In this document: positions 8,675 to 17,120 of the stretch, piece by piece | Layout: every line of letters begins with the position of its first letter | How positions within the stretch are numbered: the stretch's first letter is position 1 | Source of the DNA: Streptomyces sclerotialus | GTDB lineage: Bacteria > Actinomycetota > Actinomycetes > Streptomycetales > Streptomycetaceae | NCBI RefSeq assembly: GCF_040907265.1 | Contig: NZ_JBFOHP010000002.1 | Coordinates: forward strand, 1,984,001-2,048,000 | Length of the DNA: 64,000 nt | Direction: 5' to 3' | The notes under the pieces: model-generated | What the model was told of the DNA's origin: nothing | Databases searched by the model: none | The model's input: the letters and a program-made list of their open reading frames with translations, nothing else | Translations under genes and position numbers: made by a program

Positions 8675-10123
8675 TCAGATGATTCCGTACAGCAGTCCGG
8701 CGCCGAGCACCACCAGGGAGGTGAGCGCGGCCCATTTCACGGTGAACTTGGTGTGGTCGGCGAACTCGACCTTGGCCATGCCGACCAGGACGTAGACGGC
8801 GGGCACGAGCGGACTGGACATGTGCAGCGCCTGGCCGACGAGGGAGGCGCGGGCGATCTCCAGGGCGCCCACACCGTGCGCCGCGCCGGCCTCGGCGAGG
8901 ATCGGGACGATGCCGAAGTAGAAGCCGTCGTTGGACATGAAGTACGTCAGCGGGATGCTGAGGACGCCGGTGACCAGGCCCATGTGCGGGCCCATCGCGT
9001 CGGGGACGTTGCCGACCAGCCAGCGGGCCATGTGCTCGACCATGCCGGTGCCGGTGAGCACGCCGGTGAAGACGGCGGCGGCGAAGACCATGCCGGAGAC
9101 GTTCAGGACGTTCTCGGCGTGTGCGGCGATGCGCGCCTTCTGGTCCTTCATGTGCGGGAAGTTCACGGTGAGCGCGATGGCCGCGCCGAGCAGGAACAGC
9201 ACCGGGATGGGCAGCGTCTGCATGATCAGCAGGGTGAGCAGCGCGATGGTGAGGGCGGCGTTGAACCAGTAGAGCTTGGGGCGCAGGGTGGCCCGGTGCG
9301 GGTCCAGGGCCTGGAACTCCTCCTCGGGCGCCGGGCCGTGGCCGGTGCCGGCGGTCCCGGCGCCGCCTCCGGTGCCCTGCGTGCGGCCGGCGGTGGTGCC
9401 GCCCTTGACGCCGGCGCCCGCGCCGACCAGGACCTGCTCGGTCTCCCGCTCGGTGGCCTCGGCGTCCGCCGCCACGGCCTTGGCGCTGCCGGGCTCGCCG
9501 AGGGTGAGGGTGCCCAGCCGCTTGCGCTCGCGGCGGCCCAGGACGTAGGCGAGGGCGAAGACGGCGAGCAGGCCGGTGGCCAGCGCGGGGATCATGGGGA
9601 TGAAGATGTCGCCGGCGTCGAGCTTGAGCGCGGTGGCGGCGCGGGCGGTGGGGCCGCCCCAGGGCAGGGTGTTCATCACGCCGTTGGCGGTGGCGGCGAC
9701 GCCGGTCATCACCACGAGGCTCATCTTCAGGCGCTTGTAGAGGGGGTACAGCGCCGAGACGGTGATCATGAAGGTGGTGGAGCCGTCGCCGTCGAGCGAG
9801 ACGATCGCGGCGAGCAGGGCCGTACCGACGACGATGCGGACCGGGTCGGCCTTGCAGAACTTGAGGATGCCGCGGACGATCGGGTCGAAGAGGCCGACGT
9901 CGATCATCACTCCGAAGTAGATGATCGCGAACATCAGCATCGCGGCGGTCGGCGCCAGATCGCCGATGCCGTCGATGACGTAGTCACCGAGGTTCGCGCC
10001 CTGCCCGACCAGGACGCAGAACAGCGCCGGGATGAGCACGAGCGCCGCCATCGGCGACATCTTCTTCATCATGATCAACACCAAGAAGGTGGCAATCATG
10101 ACAAATCCGAGGATGGTCAGCAT
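8675..10123 (-). CDS. CitMHS family citrate-divalent cation transporter
   Basis: A 482-residue polytopic carrier starting at the ATG of MLTILGFVMIATFLVLIM, with GAGGT about 8 nt upstream; an upstream in-frame extension is hydrophilic and not membrane-like. The segments SLDGDGSTTFMITVSALYPLYKRL and MNTLPWGGPTARAATAL are typical of the CitM/CitH family, which takes up citrate complexed with Mg2+ or Ca2+ with protons. A Gly/Ala/Thr-rich cytoplasmic loop of about 85 residues sits in the middle (around 245-300), longer than usual. It is operonic with the MFS gene behind it. TTGTTAACAA, a 10-bp palindrome, lies about 75 bp upstream. Confidence 0.87.
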   Translation of the reverse strand: MLTILGFVMIATFLVLIMMKKMSPMAALVLIPALFCVLVGQGANLGDYVIDGIGDLAPTAAMLMFAIIYFGVMIDVGLFDPIVRGILKFCKADPVRIVVGTALLAAIVSLDGDGSTTFMITVSALYPLYKRLKMSLVVMTGVAATANGVMNTLPWGGPTARAATALKLDAGDIFIPMIPALATGLLAVFALAYVLGRRERKRLGTLTLGEPGSAKAVAADAEATERETEQVLVGAGAGVKGGTTAGRTQGTGGGAGTAGTGHGPAPEEEFQALDPHRATLRPKLYWFNAALTIALLTLLIMQTLPIPVLFLLGAAIALTVNFPHMKDQKARIAAHAENVLNVSGMVFAAAVFTGVLTGTGMVEHMARWLVGNVPDAMGPHMGLVTGVLSIPLTYFMSNDGFYFGIVPILAEAGAAHGVGALEIARASLVGQALHMSSPLVPAVYVLVGMAKVEFADHTKFTVKWAALTSLVVLGAGLLYGII

Positions 10124-10198
10124 TGGGGGTACCTCACGTTCGCCCTTGAACACCTGCCAGGGGGTGGCGGTCGAGGCGACGTTAGGGGCGGCCAACTT

Positions 10199-10208
10199 TT
10201 GTTAACAA
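10199..10208. promoter_or_regulatory. TTGTTAACAA palindrome upstream of CitMHS gene
   Basis: A perfect 10-bp AT-rich dyad, TTGTTAACAA, 76-85 bp upstream of the citrate-carrier start. It could be a regulator site in the otherwise featureless gap to the TetR gene. No function is assigned. Confidence 0.25.
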
Positions 10209-10284
10209 GGTCTTGACGCGCGAGCAATACGAGCAAAACCCCAGGTCAATAAGGGGCGCGTCCGGATCGCTCCGGGATGCGCAC

Positions 10285-10890
10285 TCAGTCCAGCACCCGG
10301 CCCAGATACGCCCGCAGCAGTTCCTTGGTCTCCGCGACGATCTCCCGGTCCCCCTCGGGGGCGACCCGGAACGCCAGCTGCACCAGCGCGTCCGCCGCCT
10401 CCACGCCCACCAGGAACGCGGTCCGCAGCCGCGCGTCCGCCGGGTCCAGGCCGAGCGGTACGGCCAGCAGCGCCAGCAGCCGGTCCGCCACGAGGTGGTT
10501 CGCCTCCCGGGTGGCGCGCGGCGCGGGCACGGTGAACTCCACCAGCGCGAAGCCGGGCACCGACCGCTTCATGGCGAGGTACTCGTCGACCACCACGTCC
10601 ATGGCGTACCGCCAGTCCAGCCGGTCACCGGCCGCCGTGAGCCCGGCGGTGACCCGGTCCGCGTACCCGTCGAGGTTGCGCAGCGCCAGCGCCTCGGCCA
10701 TCGCGCGCTTGTTGGGGAAGAAGCGGTAGACCGAGCCGATGGGCACCTCGGCGCGGGCCGCCACCGCGCGGGTGCTCAGGTCCTCGTACCCCTGCTCGTC
10801 GAGGACTTCGGCGCAGGCGTCGAGGATGCGGGTCAGGCGCTCGGCGCTGCGGCGCTGGACCGGGGCGCGGCGGAGTGACGGGGTGTCCAC
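10285..10890 (-). CDS. TetR family regulator divergent from hmgA
   Basis: A 201-residue TetR protein starting at the GTG at 10890 (DTPSLRRAPVQRRSAERL follows). The helix-turn-helix is at about residues 38-58 (STRAVAARAEVPIGSVYRFF) and the C-terminal domain is helical. It is divergent from homogentisate dioxygenase. A CAATCCT-N12-AGGATTG inverted repeat sits in the shared promoter over the likely hmgA -10 element, so repression of tyrosine catabolism by this protein is plausible. From memory, the equivalent S. coelicolor TetR gene next to hmgA has been linked to antibiotic control; I cannot confirm that here. Confidence 0.9.
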   Translation of the reverse strand: MDTPSLRRAPVQRRSAERLTRILDACAEVLDEQGYEDLSTRAVAARAEVPIGSVYRFFPNKRAMAEALALRNLDGYADRVTAGLTAAGDRLDWRYAMDVVVDEYLAMKRSVPGFALVEFTVPAPRATREANHLVADRLLALLAVPLGLDPADARLRTAFLVGVEAADALVQLAFRVAPEGDREIVAETKELLRAYLGRVLD

Positions 10891-10951
10891 GTACCCATCC
10901 TGCCCTCCGGCCGGATTCCCGGGACCGCACGGCGCGTCCCCGGGCGTCCCG

Positions 10952-10994
10952 TTGACGGCCCCGGCCGCCAATCCTAAGGTCTTGCACAGGATTG
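10952..10994 (+). promoter_or_regulatory. hmgA promoter with overlapping operator
   Basis: A -35-like TTGACG (10952-10957), a 17-bp spacer, and a -10-like TAAGGT (10975-10980) read toward hmgA. The inverted repeat CAATCCT-N12-AGGATTG (10969-10994) straddles the -10 element, which is where a repressor site would be expected. The divergent TetR gene starts 62 bp to the left. Confidence 0.45.
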
Positions 10995-11034
10995 CTGAGG
11001 TTCTCCGGGATTTGCTGAGCGGCGGGAGCACGCG

Positions 11035-12360
11035 ATGACAGGCACGGGCGGCGAGCAGGCGAGGAAGACGGCGCAGGGGCTGGACCACTCCCCCGGCTTC
11101 GGCAACGAGCACTCCTCCGAGGCCGTGCCCGGCGCACTGCCCGTCGGCCGCAACTCCCCCCAGCGCGCCCCGCTCGGCCTGTACGCCGAGCAGCTGAGCG
11201 GCAGCGCGTTCACCGAGCCGCGCGCCCACAACCGCCGCTCCTGGCTCTACCGCATCCGCCCCTCGGCCGCCCATCCGCCCTTCGTGCGGACGGACAACGG
11301 CGGCGTACGGGGCGCCCCGTTCACCGCCACCGAGCCCGACCCCAACCGGCTCCGCTGGAACCCCCTCCCCGAGCCCCCGCCGGGCACCGACTTCGTCGCC
11401 GGACTCTGGACGCTCGGCGGCAACGGCGACGCGGCGCAGCGCACCGGCATGGCGGTGCACCTGTACCACGCCAACGCCCCCATGGAGCGGAAGGTGTTCA
11501 GCAGCGCCGACGGCGAGCTGCTGATCGTCCCGGAGCACGGCGGCCTGCTGCTGCGCACGGAGTTCGGCCTGCTCGCCGCCGAACCGGGGCACATCGCGCT
11601 CATTCCGCGGGGCGTGCGCTTCCGCGTCGAGCCGCTGGATGCCACGGCCCGCGGCTACGTCTGCGAGAACTACGGCCGCCCCTTCCAGCTCCCCGACCTC
11701 GGCCCGATCGGCGCCAACGGGCTGGCCAACCCGCGGGACTTCCGCGCGCCCGTCGCCGCGTACGAGGACAGCGACGAGCCCTGCGAGGTGATCAACAAGT
11801 ACTGCGGCAACCTCTGGTCCGCGACCTACGACCACTCCCCGCTCGACGTCGTCGCCTGGCACGGCAACCACGTCCCGTACGTCTACGACCTGCGCCGCTT
11901 CAACGTCATCGGGTCGATCTCGTACGACCACCCGGACCCGTCGATCTTCACGGTCCTGACCTCGCCGAGCGACACCCCGGGCCTCGCGGGTGTGGACTTC
12001 GTCGTCTTCGCGCCGCGCTGGCTCGTGGGCGAGGACACCTTCCGGCCGCCCTACTTCCACCGCAACGTGATGAGCGAGTACATGGGCCTCATCGAGGGAG
12101 CGTACGACGCGAAAGCCGAGGGCTTCGTTCCCGGCGGCGGCTCGCTGCACAACATGATGTCCGCGCACGGCCCGGACCGCGCGACGTTCGACAAGGCGAG
12201 CAGCGCCGAGCTGACGCCCCAGAAGGTCGACGACGGGCTGGCGTTCATGTTCGAGACGCGCTGGCCGGTGCTGCTCACGGAGCAGGCCCGGACCGCCGAC
12301 CACCTGCAGACCGGGTACGACGGCGTGTGGCAGGGTCTGGAACGCCACTTCTCTTCATAG
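11035..12360 (+). CDS. hmgA: homogentisate 1,2-dioxygenase
   Basis: A 441-residue homogentisate 1,2-dioxygenase. It opens the aromatic ring of homogentisate to maleylacetoacetate in phenylalanine/tyrosine breakdown, using Fe(II) and O2. The family opening [23 protein letters not shown] is present near residue 20. Late in the protein [11 protein letters not shown] and [15 protein letters not shown] supply the iron-ligand His and Glu, and the overall length fits. It is divergent from a TetR gene and is followed after 19 bp by a GntR gene on the same strand. Fumarylacetoacetase and HPPD are not in the window. Confidence 0.95.
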   Translation: MTGTGGEQARKTAQGLDHSPGFGNEHSSEAVPGALPVGRNSPQRAPLGLYAEQLSGSAFTEPRAHNRRSWLYRIRPSAAHPPFVRTDNGGVRGAPFTATEPDPNRLRWNPLPEPPPGTDFVAGLWTLGGNGDAAQRTGMAVHLYHANAPMERKVFSSADGELLIVPEHGGLLLRTEFGLLAAEPGHIALIPRGVRFRVEPLDATARGYVCENYGRPFQLPDLGPIGANGLANPRDFRAPVAAYEDSDEPCEVINKYCGNLWSATYDHSPLDVVAWHGNHVPYVYDLRRFNVIGSISYDHPDPSIFTVLTSPSDTPGLAGVDFVVFAPRWLVGEDTFRPPYFHRNVMSEYMGLIEGAYDAKAEGFVPGGGSLHNMMSAHGPDRATFDKASSAELTPQKVDDGLAFMFETRWPVLLTEQARTADHLQTGYDGVWQGLERHFSS

Positions 12361-12379
12361 CCGCTGTGGGGAAAACGCC

Positions 12380-13129
12380 GTGACGACCTTCGCGCCCGAC
12401 TCGCTCGCCCTGAACCGCAAGCTGCCGCTGTGGTACCAGGTCTCGCAGTCGTTGCGGGCCTCCATACTGGGCCGCCACCCCGACGCGCCGCTGCGGCTGC
12501 CCACCGAGGACGCGCTCGCCGCGCATTACGGGGTGAGCGTGCTGACCATGCGGCAGGCCCTCAAGGAGCTGGAGGCCGAAGGACTGATCAGCCGGCACCG
12601 GCGGCGCGGCACGTTCATCGAGCCGGACGCCCGGCGCGGCGCCCCGGTCCGGCTGCTGGGCTCGGTCGACGCGATCGTGGCGCAGCAGTCGGGCATGGTC
12701 ACGAAGGTGCTGGAGCACGGCACGGGCCCGGTGCCGCCGGAGCTCGCCGAGCACTTCCCCGGCCTGGCCCGGGCCGCCGTCTACCGGCGGCTGCGCAGCG
12801 ACGAGCGGACCGGCGAGCCCACCAACCATGCCGTCAACCACGTACGCCCCGACCTCGCGGCCCGCATCGACCCGGCCGAGCTGGAGCGCCACCCGATGAC
12901 GAAGGTGCTCCGGGACTCGGTGGGCGTGACGATCAGCCGGATCACCGACACCGTCGAGGCGCGGCTCGCCGATCCGGAGACGGCGCGGCTGCTGGACGTC
13001 CCGCTGCTCAGCCCGATCCTGCACTACACGGGCATCACCTACGACGAGGCGGGCAGGGTGATGGACGTCGCGCGCATCCACTACCGGGGCGACCGCTTCT
13101 CGTTCACGGTCACGCTGGACGCGGACTGA
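12380..13129 (+). CDS. GntR/HutC family regulator with UTRA domain
   Basis: A 249-residue protein. The N-terminal winged helix (LPTEDALAAHYGVSVLTMRQALKELEAEGLISRHRRRGTF) spans about residues 40-80, and a UTRA-type ligand domain covers about 95-245 and ends in a HYRGDRFSFTV signature typical of HutC regulators. The GTG start lies 19 bp after the hmgA stop, so it is likely co-transcribed with hmgA and may feed back on aromatic or histidine catabolism. A GC-rich hairpin follows the gene. Confidence 0.88.
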   Translation: MTTFAPDSLALNRKLPLWYQVSQSLRASILGRHPDAPLRLPTEDALAAHYGVSVLTMRQALKELEAEGLISRHRRRGTFIEPDARRGAPVRLLGSVDAIVAQQSGMVTKVLEHGTGPVPPELAEHFPGLARAAVYRRLRSDERTGEPTNHAVNHVRPDLAARIDPAELERHPMTKVLRDSVGVTISRITDTVEARLADPETARLLDVPLLSPILHYTGITYDEAGRVMDVARIHYRGDRFSFTVTLDAD

Positions 13130-13144
13130 GGGCCGCTCCGGGCG

Positions 13145-13165
13145 GCCCGGCGCGTGGTGCCGGGC
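13145..13165 (+). terminator. hairpin after GntR gene
   Basis: GCCCGGC-7nt-GCCGGGC hairpin 16 bp after the GntR stop and before the next gene's ribosome site. The stem is GC-rich without a T-run, as is common for streptomycete terminators. Confidence 0.4.
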
Positions 13166-13214
13166 ACGTGGTTACGATGCCCGGGTCATCCGAACCGTCC
13201 GGGAGGGTTGCCGC

Positions 13215-14423
13215 GTGACGGCGAAGCAGGACGTGCCCCTGCTGTCCGACCTGATGCCGTGGTCCGTCGCCGCGCCGCGGCTCGGCCGGGCCTGGATCAT
13301 GGCGCCGGACACCGGGTCGCTGCGGGCGCGCTGGGACGCGCTGCTGCGGGCCGACGGCACCGCGGACCGCGAACGGCTCTTCCGCCCGTCCAGGGCCCGC
13401 ACCCTGCACACCGCGGTCGGCCAGCTGCCCGGCCAGGCCACGGCCACCGGCCGGCTGGCCCGGCTGACCCGCGGCGACGCTCCCTGCCCGGAGCCGGTGC
13501 GGGTCCGGCACGGCGCGTACGACCAGCAGTGGCTGCTGCCCGACCACCGGCTGATCGACGCGGCCCGTCCTGAACTGTGGCGGGTCGCCGACGCGCACCA
13601 GCTCTTCGCCGTCGAGCAGCCCCGCGTCCCGCAGGACCCCGGCCCCGCGCTCGCCGTCTCGGCCGTGCTGCCCGTCGGCCGCCAGGGCCGCGTCCGTCCC
13701 CTCTACCGCCGCCCCGCCGGCACCGAACCGAACCTCTCGCCCGGCCTCCTCGGCCACCTCGGCGACCGCCTCGGCCGGCCCGTCACCGCCGAGGACGTCT
13801 TCGCCTACCTGGCCGCCACCGCGCGGCACGACGCCGGCGGCCTCGCCGTCCCCCTCACTGCCGACCCGGACCTGTGGGCACGTGCGGTGGCGCTGGGGCA
13901 CGAGCTGATACGGCTGCACACCCGGGGCGCGGGCACCGGTGAGCGTCCCCGGCTGCCCGGCGGCCGCCGCCCGTACGTCCGGGCCGCGCTGCCCGCCCGG
14001 GGGCTGCCCACGGAGATCACGTACGACGCGGAGGAGGAGGCGCTGCTGATCGGCGAGGGACGCGTCTCGCCCGTACCTGCCGCGGCCTGGGAAGCGCACG
14101 CGGGCGGCGTCCGCGTACTGGAGGCGTGGTACGAGCGGCGCACCGGAGCCGTCGAGCCGGGCACGCTGGAGGCGGTACGCCCCGCCGCCTGGCCCCAGGA
14201 GTGGACCACCGACCTGCTGGAGCTGATCACCGTACTGGCCCTGGCCGGCGGCCTCCGGCCCGAACAGCAACGGCTGACGGCGGCGCTCGGCGCGGCCCCG
14301 CTGATCGGCGCCGGGGAGCTGACCGCGGCGGGGGTCCTCCCGGTCCCCGCCGCGGCCCGCCGCCCGGCCTCCGTCCTGGACCACCAGGAGGAGGGCCCGG
14401 ACGGCCAGTTCGCGCTGCTCTGA
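13215..14423 (+). CDS. stand-alone Type ISP restriction-modification C-terminal-like domain protein
   Basis: A 402-residue protein starting at a GTG 7 nt after GGGAGGG. It resembles the C-terminal target-recognition part of Type ISP restriction-modification enzymes: an RPEL-like segment (LIDAARPELWRVADAHQLFAVEQ, about 115-137) and EDVFAYLAATARHDA followed by PLTADPDLWARAVALGHELIRLHT near 200-240. I see no helicase, nuclease or methyltransferase motifs (no DPPY/NPPY, no Walker box) in it or next to it. Streptomyces genomes often annotate such proteins as DNA methyltransferases; by sequence this one should have no catalytic domain. Its function is unknown. Confidence 0.6.
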   Translation: MTAKQDVPLLSDLMPWSVAAPRLGRAWIMAPDTGSLRARWDALLRADGTADRERLFRPSRARTLHTAVGQLPGQATATGRLARLTRGDAPCPEPVRVRHGAYDQQWLLPDHRLIDAARPELWRVADAHQLFAVEQPRVPQDPGPALAVSAVLPVGRQGRVRPLYRRPAGTEPNLSPGLLGHLGDRLGRPVTAEDVFAYLAATARHDAGGLAVPLTADPDLWARAVALGHELIRLHTRGAGTGERPRLPGGRRPYVRAALPARGLPTEITYDAEEEALLIGEGRVSPVPAAAWEAHAGGVRVLEAWYERRTGAVEPGTLEAVRPAAWPQEWTTDLLELITVLALAGGLRPEQQRLTAALGAAPLIGAGELTAAGVLPVPAAARRPASVLDHQEEGPDGQFALL

Positions 14424-14444
14424 CGTGGCCCGCGGGCCGCAGGG

Positions 14445-16223
14445 TCACTTCTGCGGCGCCAGCTCCGGCCCCAGCGAGCTGAACTTCTCCTGGCTGACCA
14501 CGCGCTGGGGCGGCCAGGTGATGTTCGGCGGCGGCCAGGACTGGCCGGTCCGCTCCAGGAACCAGGCGGGCGGTTCGTACATGGGCGGTTCGTAGCCGTC
14601 CGGCAGGGCGGTCCTCCAGCGCACCCCCTTGGTCCGCTCGGCGAACTCGTCCTTGACCGCCTTCAGCCGCGCGGGCTGGGTGATCAGGTCCACCGCAGTC
14701 GCGGCCAGGTACTTCGCGGCCGCGAGCAGGGCCGCGTGGCCGGGCGCCGCGGCGGCGCAGGCGGCCGTCGACCAGGTGTGCATCTTCGTGCCGATGGGCG
14801 CGAGGGCCGCGCCCATGGAGACGGTGGGCATGTTCCAGCTGATGTCGGCGACGTCGGTGGAGCCGCCGCCCATGAAGACCGGGTTGGGCGGGGTCAGTTC
14901 GCCGATCTTGTCGTGCAGCCCCTTCTCCGGCAGGCCGAGCGACTTCTGCAGGTCCTTGGCGAGCCGCTGGGCCTCGTCGCTGAACTCGGGCGGGCCGATC
15001 TTCCGCATGTTGTCGTGCATCAGCTCGGCGAAGGCCCGGGACGGCAGCTGGTTCCAGCAGGCCGACGTGATCTTGTGCTGGACGGTGGTCCGGCTGGCCT
15101 TGGCCGCCGCCTCGGACACCTCGATCACCTTGTCGAGCAGCACCCGCACCCGCTCCGGGCTGCCCTCGCGCACGTAGTACGAGATCTCGGCGATCTCCGG
15201 GGTGACGTTCGGGATGTCCCCGCCGTTGTTGATCACCCAGTGCAGCCGGCCGGACGGCGCGAGGTTCTCCTCCCGCAGGAACTCCGACATCGTCGCCATC
15301 ATCACCGCGGCGTCCAGCGCGCTCTTGTTGCCCAGCGGGGTGCCGCCGTGGCCCGCGACGCCGAGGAAGGTGAAGGTGACCGCGGTCATCGCGGTGGACG
15401 AGCCCCAGCCGGTCGCGTTGGACGTGGACGGGTGCCAGTCCAGGAAGGCGTCCAGCCCGTCGTACACGCCCTTGCTCACCGCGTACGTCTTGCCGATCAG
15501 CTGCTCCTCGGCGGTGGAGCCGAAGAACTTCACCGTCACGTCGAGGCCGTGCGCCTCGGCGGCCTTGGCGACGGCCGCAGCGGCGGCCGCTGCCGCGGTA
15601 CCGAGGGCGCAGTGGCCGCAGCCGTGCCCGGGGCCGTAGCCGGGCGCGAAGGGATCGTGCACGTACTCCAGCGGGTCGTGGTGGCCCACGCCCCGCTTCT
15701 GCGACAGGCCCGGCAGCGCGTCGTACTCGCCGCTGAACCCGATCACCGGGCCGCCCTTGCCATGCCGGGAGGTGGCGGTGAAGGCGGTCGGGAAGCCGGC
15801 CGTGCCGAACTCCACGTCGAATCCCGCAGCCTTGAGGAAGTCCGCCTCGGCGAGCGAGGACTTCCACTCGCGCAGCGACAGCTCGGCGTTCTCCCAGATC
15901 TCGTCGTCCAGCCCGGTGATCTTCTCGCGCTGCCGGTCGATCCAGGCCAGCGCGGCGGCCTTGGCCGGGGTGTCCTTCGCCAGCCCCTTCGGCGCCCGGT
16001 AACCGTCCGGGTCGGCCGCCGTGGCGTCGGACGCCGCGGCCATCGCGGGGTCGGCCGCCGCGCTCATGGCGGCGGTGCTCACCCCCGCCGCGCCCAGCAG
16101 CTGGACGATCCTGCGTCTGCTGAGTCCGCCGGGGGCCGCCGCCCCCGTCTCGTGCTTGTGCTCGTGGTCGTCGTGCAGATCACACACCGGCGCCTCCCGC
16201 GGCAGGATGGTTGTACGGGACAA
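14445..16223 (-). CDS. Tat-exported M20 family amidohydrolase (AbgB-like)
   Basis: A 592-residue metal-dependent hydrolase of the M20/aminobenzoyl-glutamate utilisation B type. The N-terminus carries a His/Asp/Glu-rich stretch (DLHDDHEHKHET) and then a twin-arginine signal (LSRRRIVQLLGAAGVSTAAMSAA) ending near residue 60. Metal and active-site segments include GPGHGCGHCALG, the dimerisation lid and GGGSTDVADISWNMP. It probably cleaves N-acyl or p-aminobenzoyl-amino-acid amides outside the membrane. The extended pre-Tat region with metal-binding residues is unusual; an internal start nearer the RR motif is possible. Confidence 0.85.
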   Translation of the reverse strand: MSRTTILPREAPVCDLHDDHEHKHETGAAAPGGLSRRRIVQLLGAAGVSTAAMSAAADPAMAAASDATAADPDGYRAPKGLAKDTPAKAAALAWIDRQREKITGLDDEIWENAELSLREWKSSLAEADFLKAAGFDVEFGTAGFPTAFTATSRHGKGGPVIGFSGEYDALPGLSQKRGVGHHDPLEYVHDPFAPGYGPGHGCGHCALGTAAAAAAAAVAKAAEAHGLDVTVKFFGSTAEEQLIGKTYAVSKGVYDGLDAFLDWHPSTSNATGWGSSTAMTAVTFTFLGVAGHGGTPLGNKSALDAAVMMATMSEFLREENLAPSGRLHWVINNGGDIPNVTPEIAEISYYVREGSPERVRVLLDKVIEVSEAAAKASRTTVQHKITSACWNQLPSRAFAELMHDNMRKIGPPEFSDEAQRLAKDLQKSLGLPEKGLHDKIGELTPPNPVFMGGGSTDVADISWNMPTVSMGAALAPIGTKMHTWSTAACAAAAPGHAALLAAAKYLAATAVDLITQPARLKAVKDEFAERTKGVRWRTALPDGYEPPMYEPPAWFLERTGQSWPPPNITWPPQRVVSQEKFSSLGPELAPQK

Positions 16224-16514
16224 GCGACTGCACCCTGGCGCGGAATGATCGTCACGTCAACAGCACGGTGTGACATCACCGTTACGAGTGAAGCGGCGCC
16301 GCCGGTACCCCGCACCGCTTCCGGCCCGCCGGGAACGCGGAACGCGCCCGCCCCGCTCACCGGACTCGCCGGGAACGGGGCGGACGCGTACGCGTGGGAC
16401 GCCGTGCTGCGGTGGCCGGGCCGTGCGGCGGCCCGCGGACGGGGCCGGATCAGCGGCGGGGAGCTGACGGGGCGCGCAGGAGGCGCACCGGAGCACCGCT
16501 CGGCACGGCTCGGC
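16224..16514. other. gene-free stretch upstream of amidohydrolase
   Basis: No convincing reading frame. It should hold the amidohydrolase promoter. A short dyad CGGTG-TGACAT-CACCG is at 16266-16281. Nothing else stands out. Confidence 0.4.
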
Positions 16515-16775
16515 TCAGCTGTGACCGCCGAAGAGCGACCGGCGCAGCCGGCGCAGCGGGGCGAACAGCGACACCCGCGCGCCGCGGCTCTTCCGCGTCC
16601 GCGCGTGGTCACGCTTGGTGATCTCCTGCATCAGCGAGGTCGCACCTTCGGTCTCACGCTGCGGTATCGCCGGCCCGCCGAGCACCGCGAGATGGCGGTC
16701 CAGGCGGGCGCTGGACGCGCCGCCGCATGTGATGGCAGGCACTCGCGGCCTGCTGCGTACTGCAATCTGTTCCAT
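16515..16775 (-). CDS. small basic conserved-looking protein
   Basis: An 86-residue reading frame starting at ATG (MEQIAVRSRPRVPAITCGG) with GGGGAG upstream. The middle, LDRHLAVLGGPAIPQRETEGATSLMQEIT, looks structured, while the C-terminus is strongly basic and amphipathic (SLFAPLRRLRRSLFGGHS). No family is recognised. It has no signal peptide and only one Cys. It stands alone between the amidohydrolase and the kinase gene. Codon usage is GC3-rich as in real genes. It could be a small nucleic-acid or membrane-surface binding protein. Confidence 0.55.
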   Translation of the reverse strand: MEQIAVRSRPRVPAITCGGASSARLDRHLAVLGGPAIPQRETEGATSLMQEITKRDHARTRKSRGARVSLFAPLRRLRRSLFGGHS

Positions 16776-17120
16776 GACACTCCCCACCCGTACGAGGGCA
16801 CCCGGCCCGGGCAGGGTAACCCTATCTCTCCCGCACGACCTTCGCGCAGCCCGGTATCAGTATTCACCTGCCCCGCAAGGGCGTTGACGAACACCATACG
16901 GAACGTCGGCGCACCGCACCTACTTCAGCCCGGGACGGCGGGCGTACAGGAGCACGTCCCGGCCCCGAGCGTGCGCCCCCCATGACGGAACGTCACCGCC
17001 CTTGCCGTGCCGACTCGCCCCGGCCGCCCGCGGATTACCGCCGAGGGGGCGCGACGGCCCCGGGAGAGAGGTACGTTTTCCCCACATCGCTCCATTTGCG
17101 GAGTCGAGGGGGCTCGTGCC
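16776..17120. other. gap between small protein and kinase gene
   Basis: This stretch holds the promoters of the divergent small-protein and kinase genes. A TTGACG (16884-16889) is present, but no good -10 follows at 17 bp. No palindrome worth naming was seen. Confidence 0.3.
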
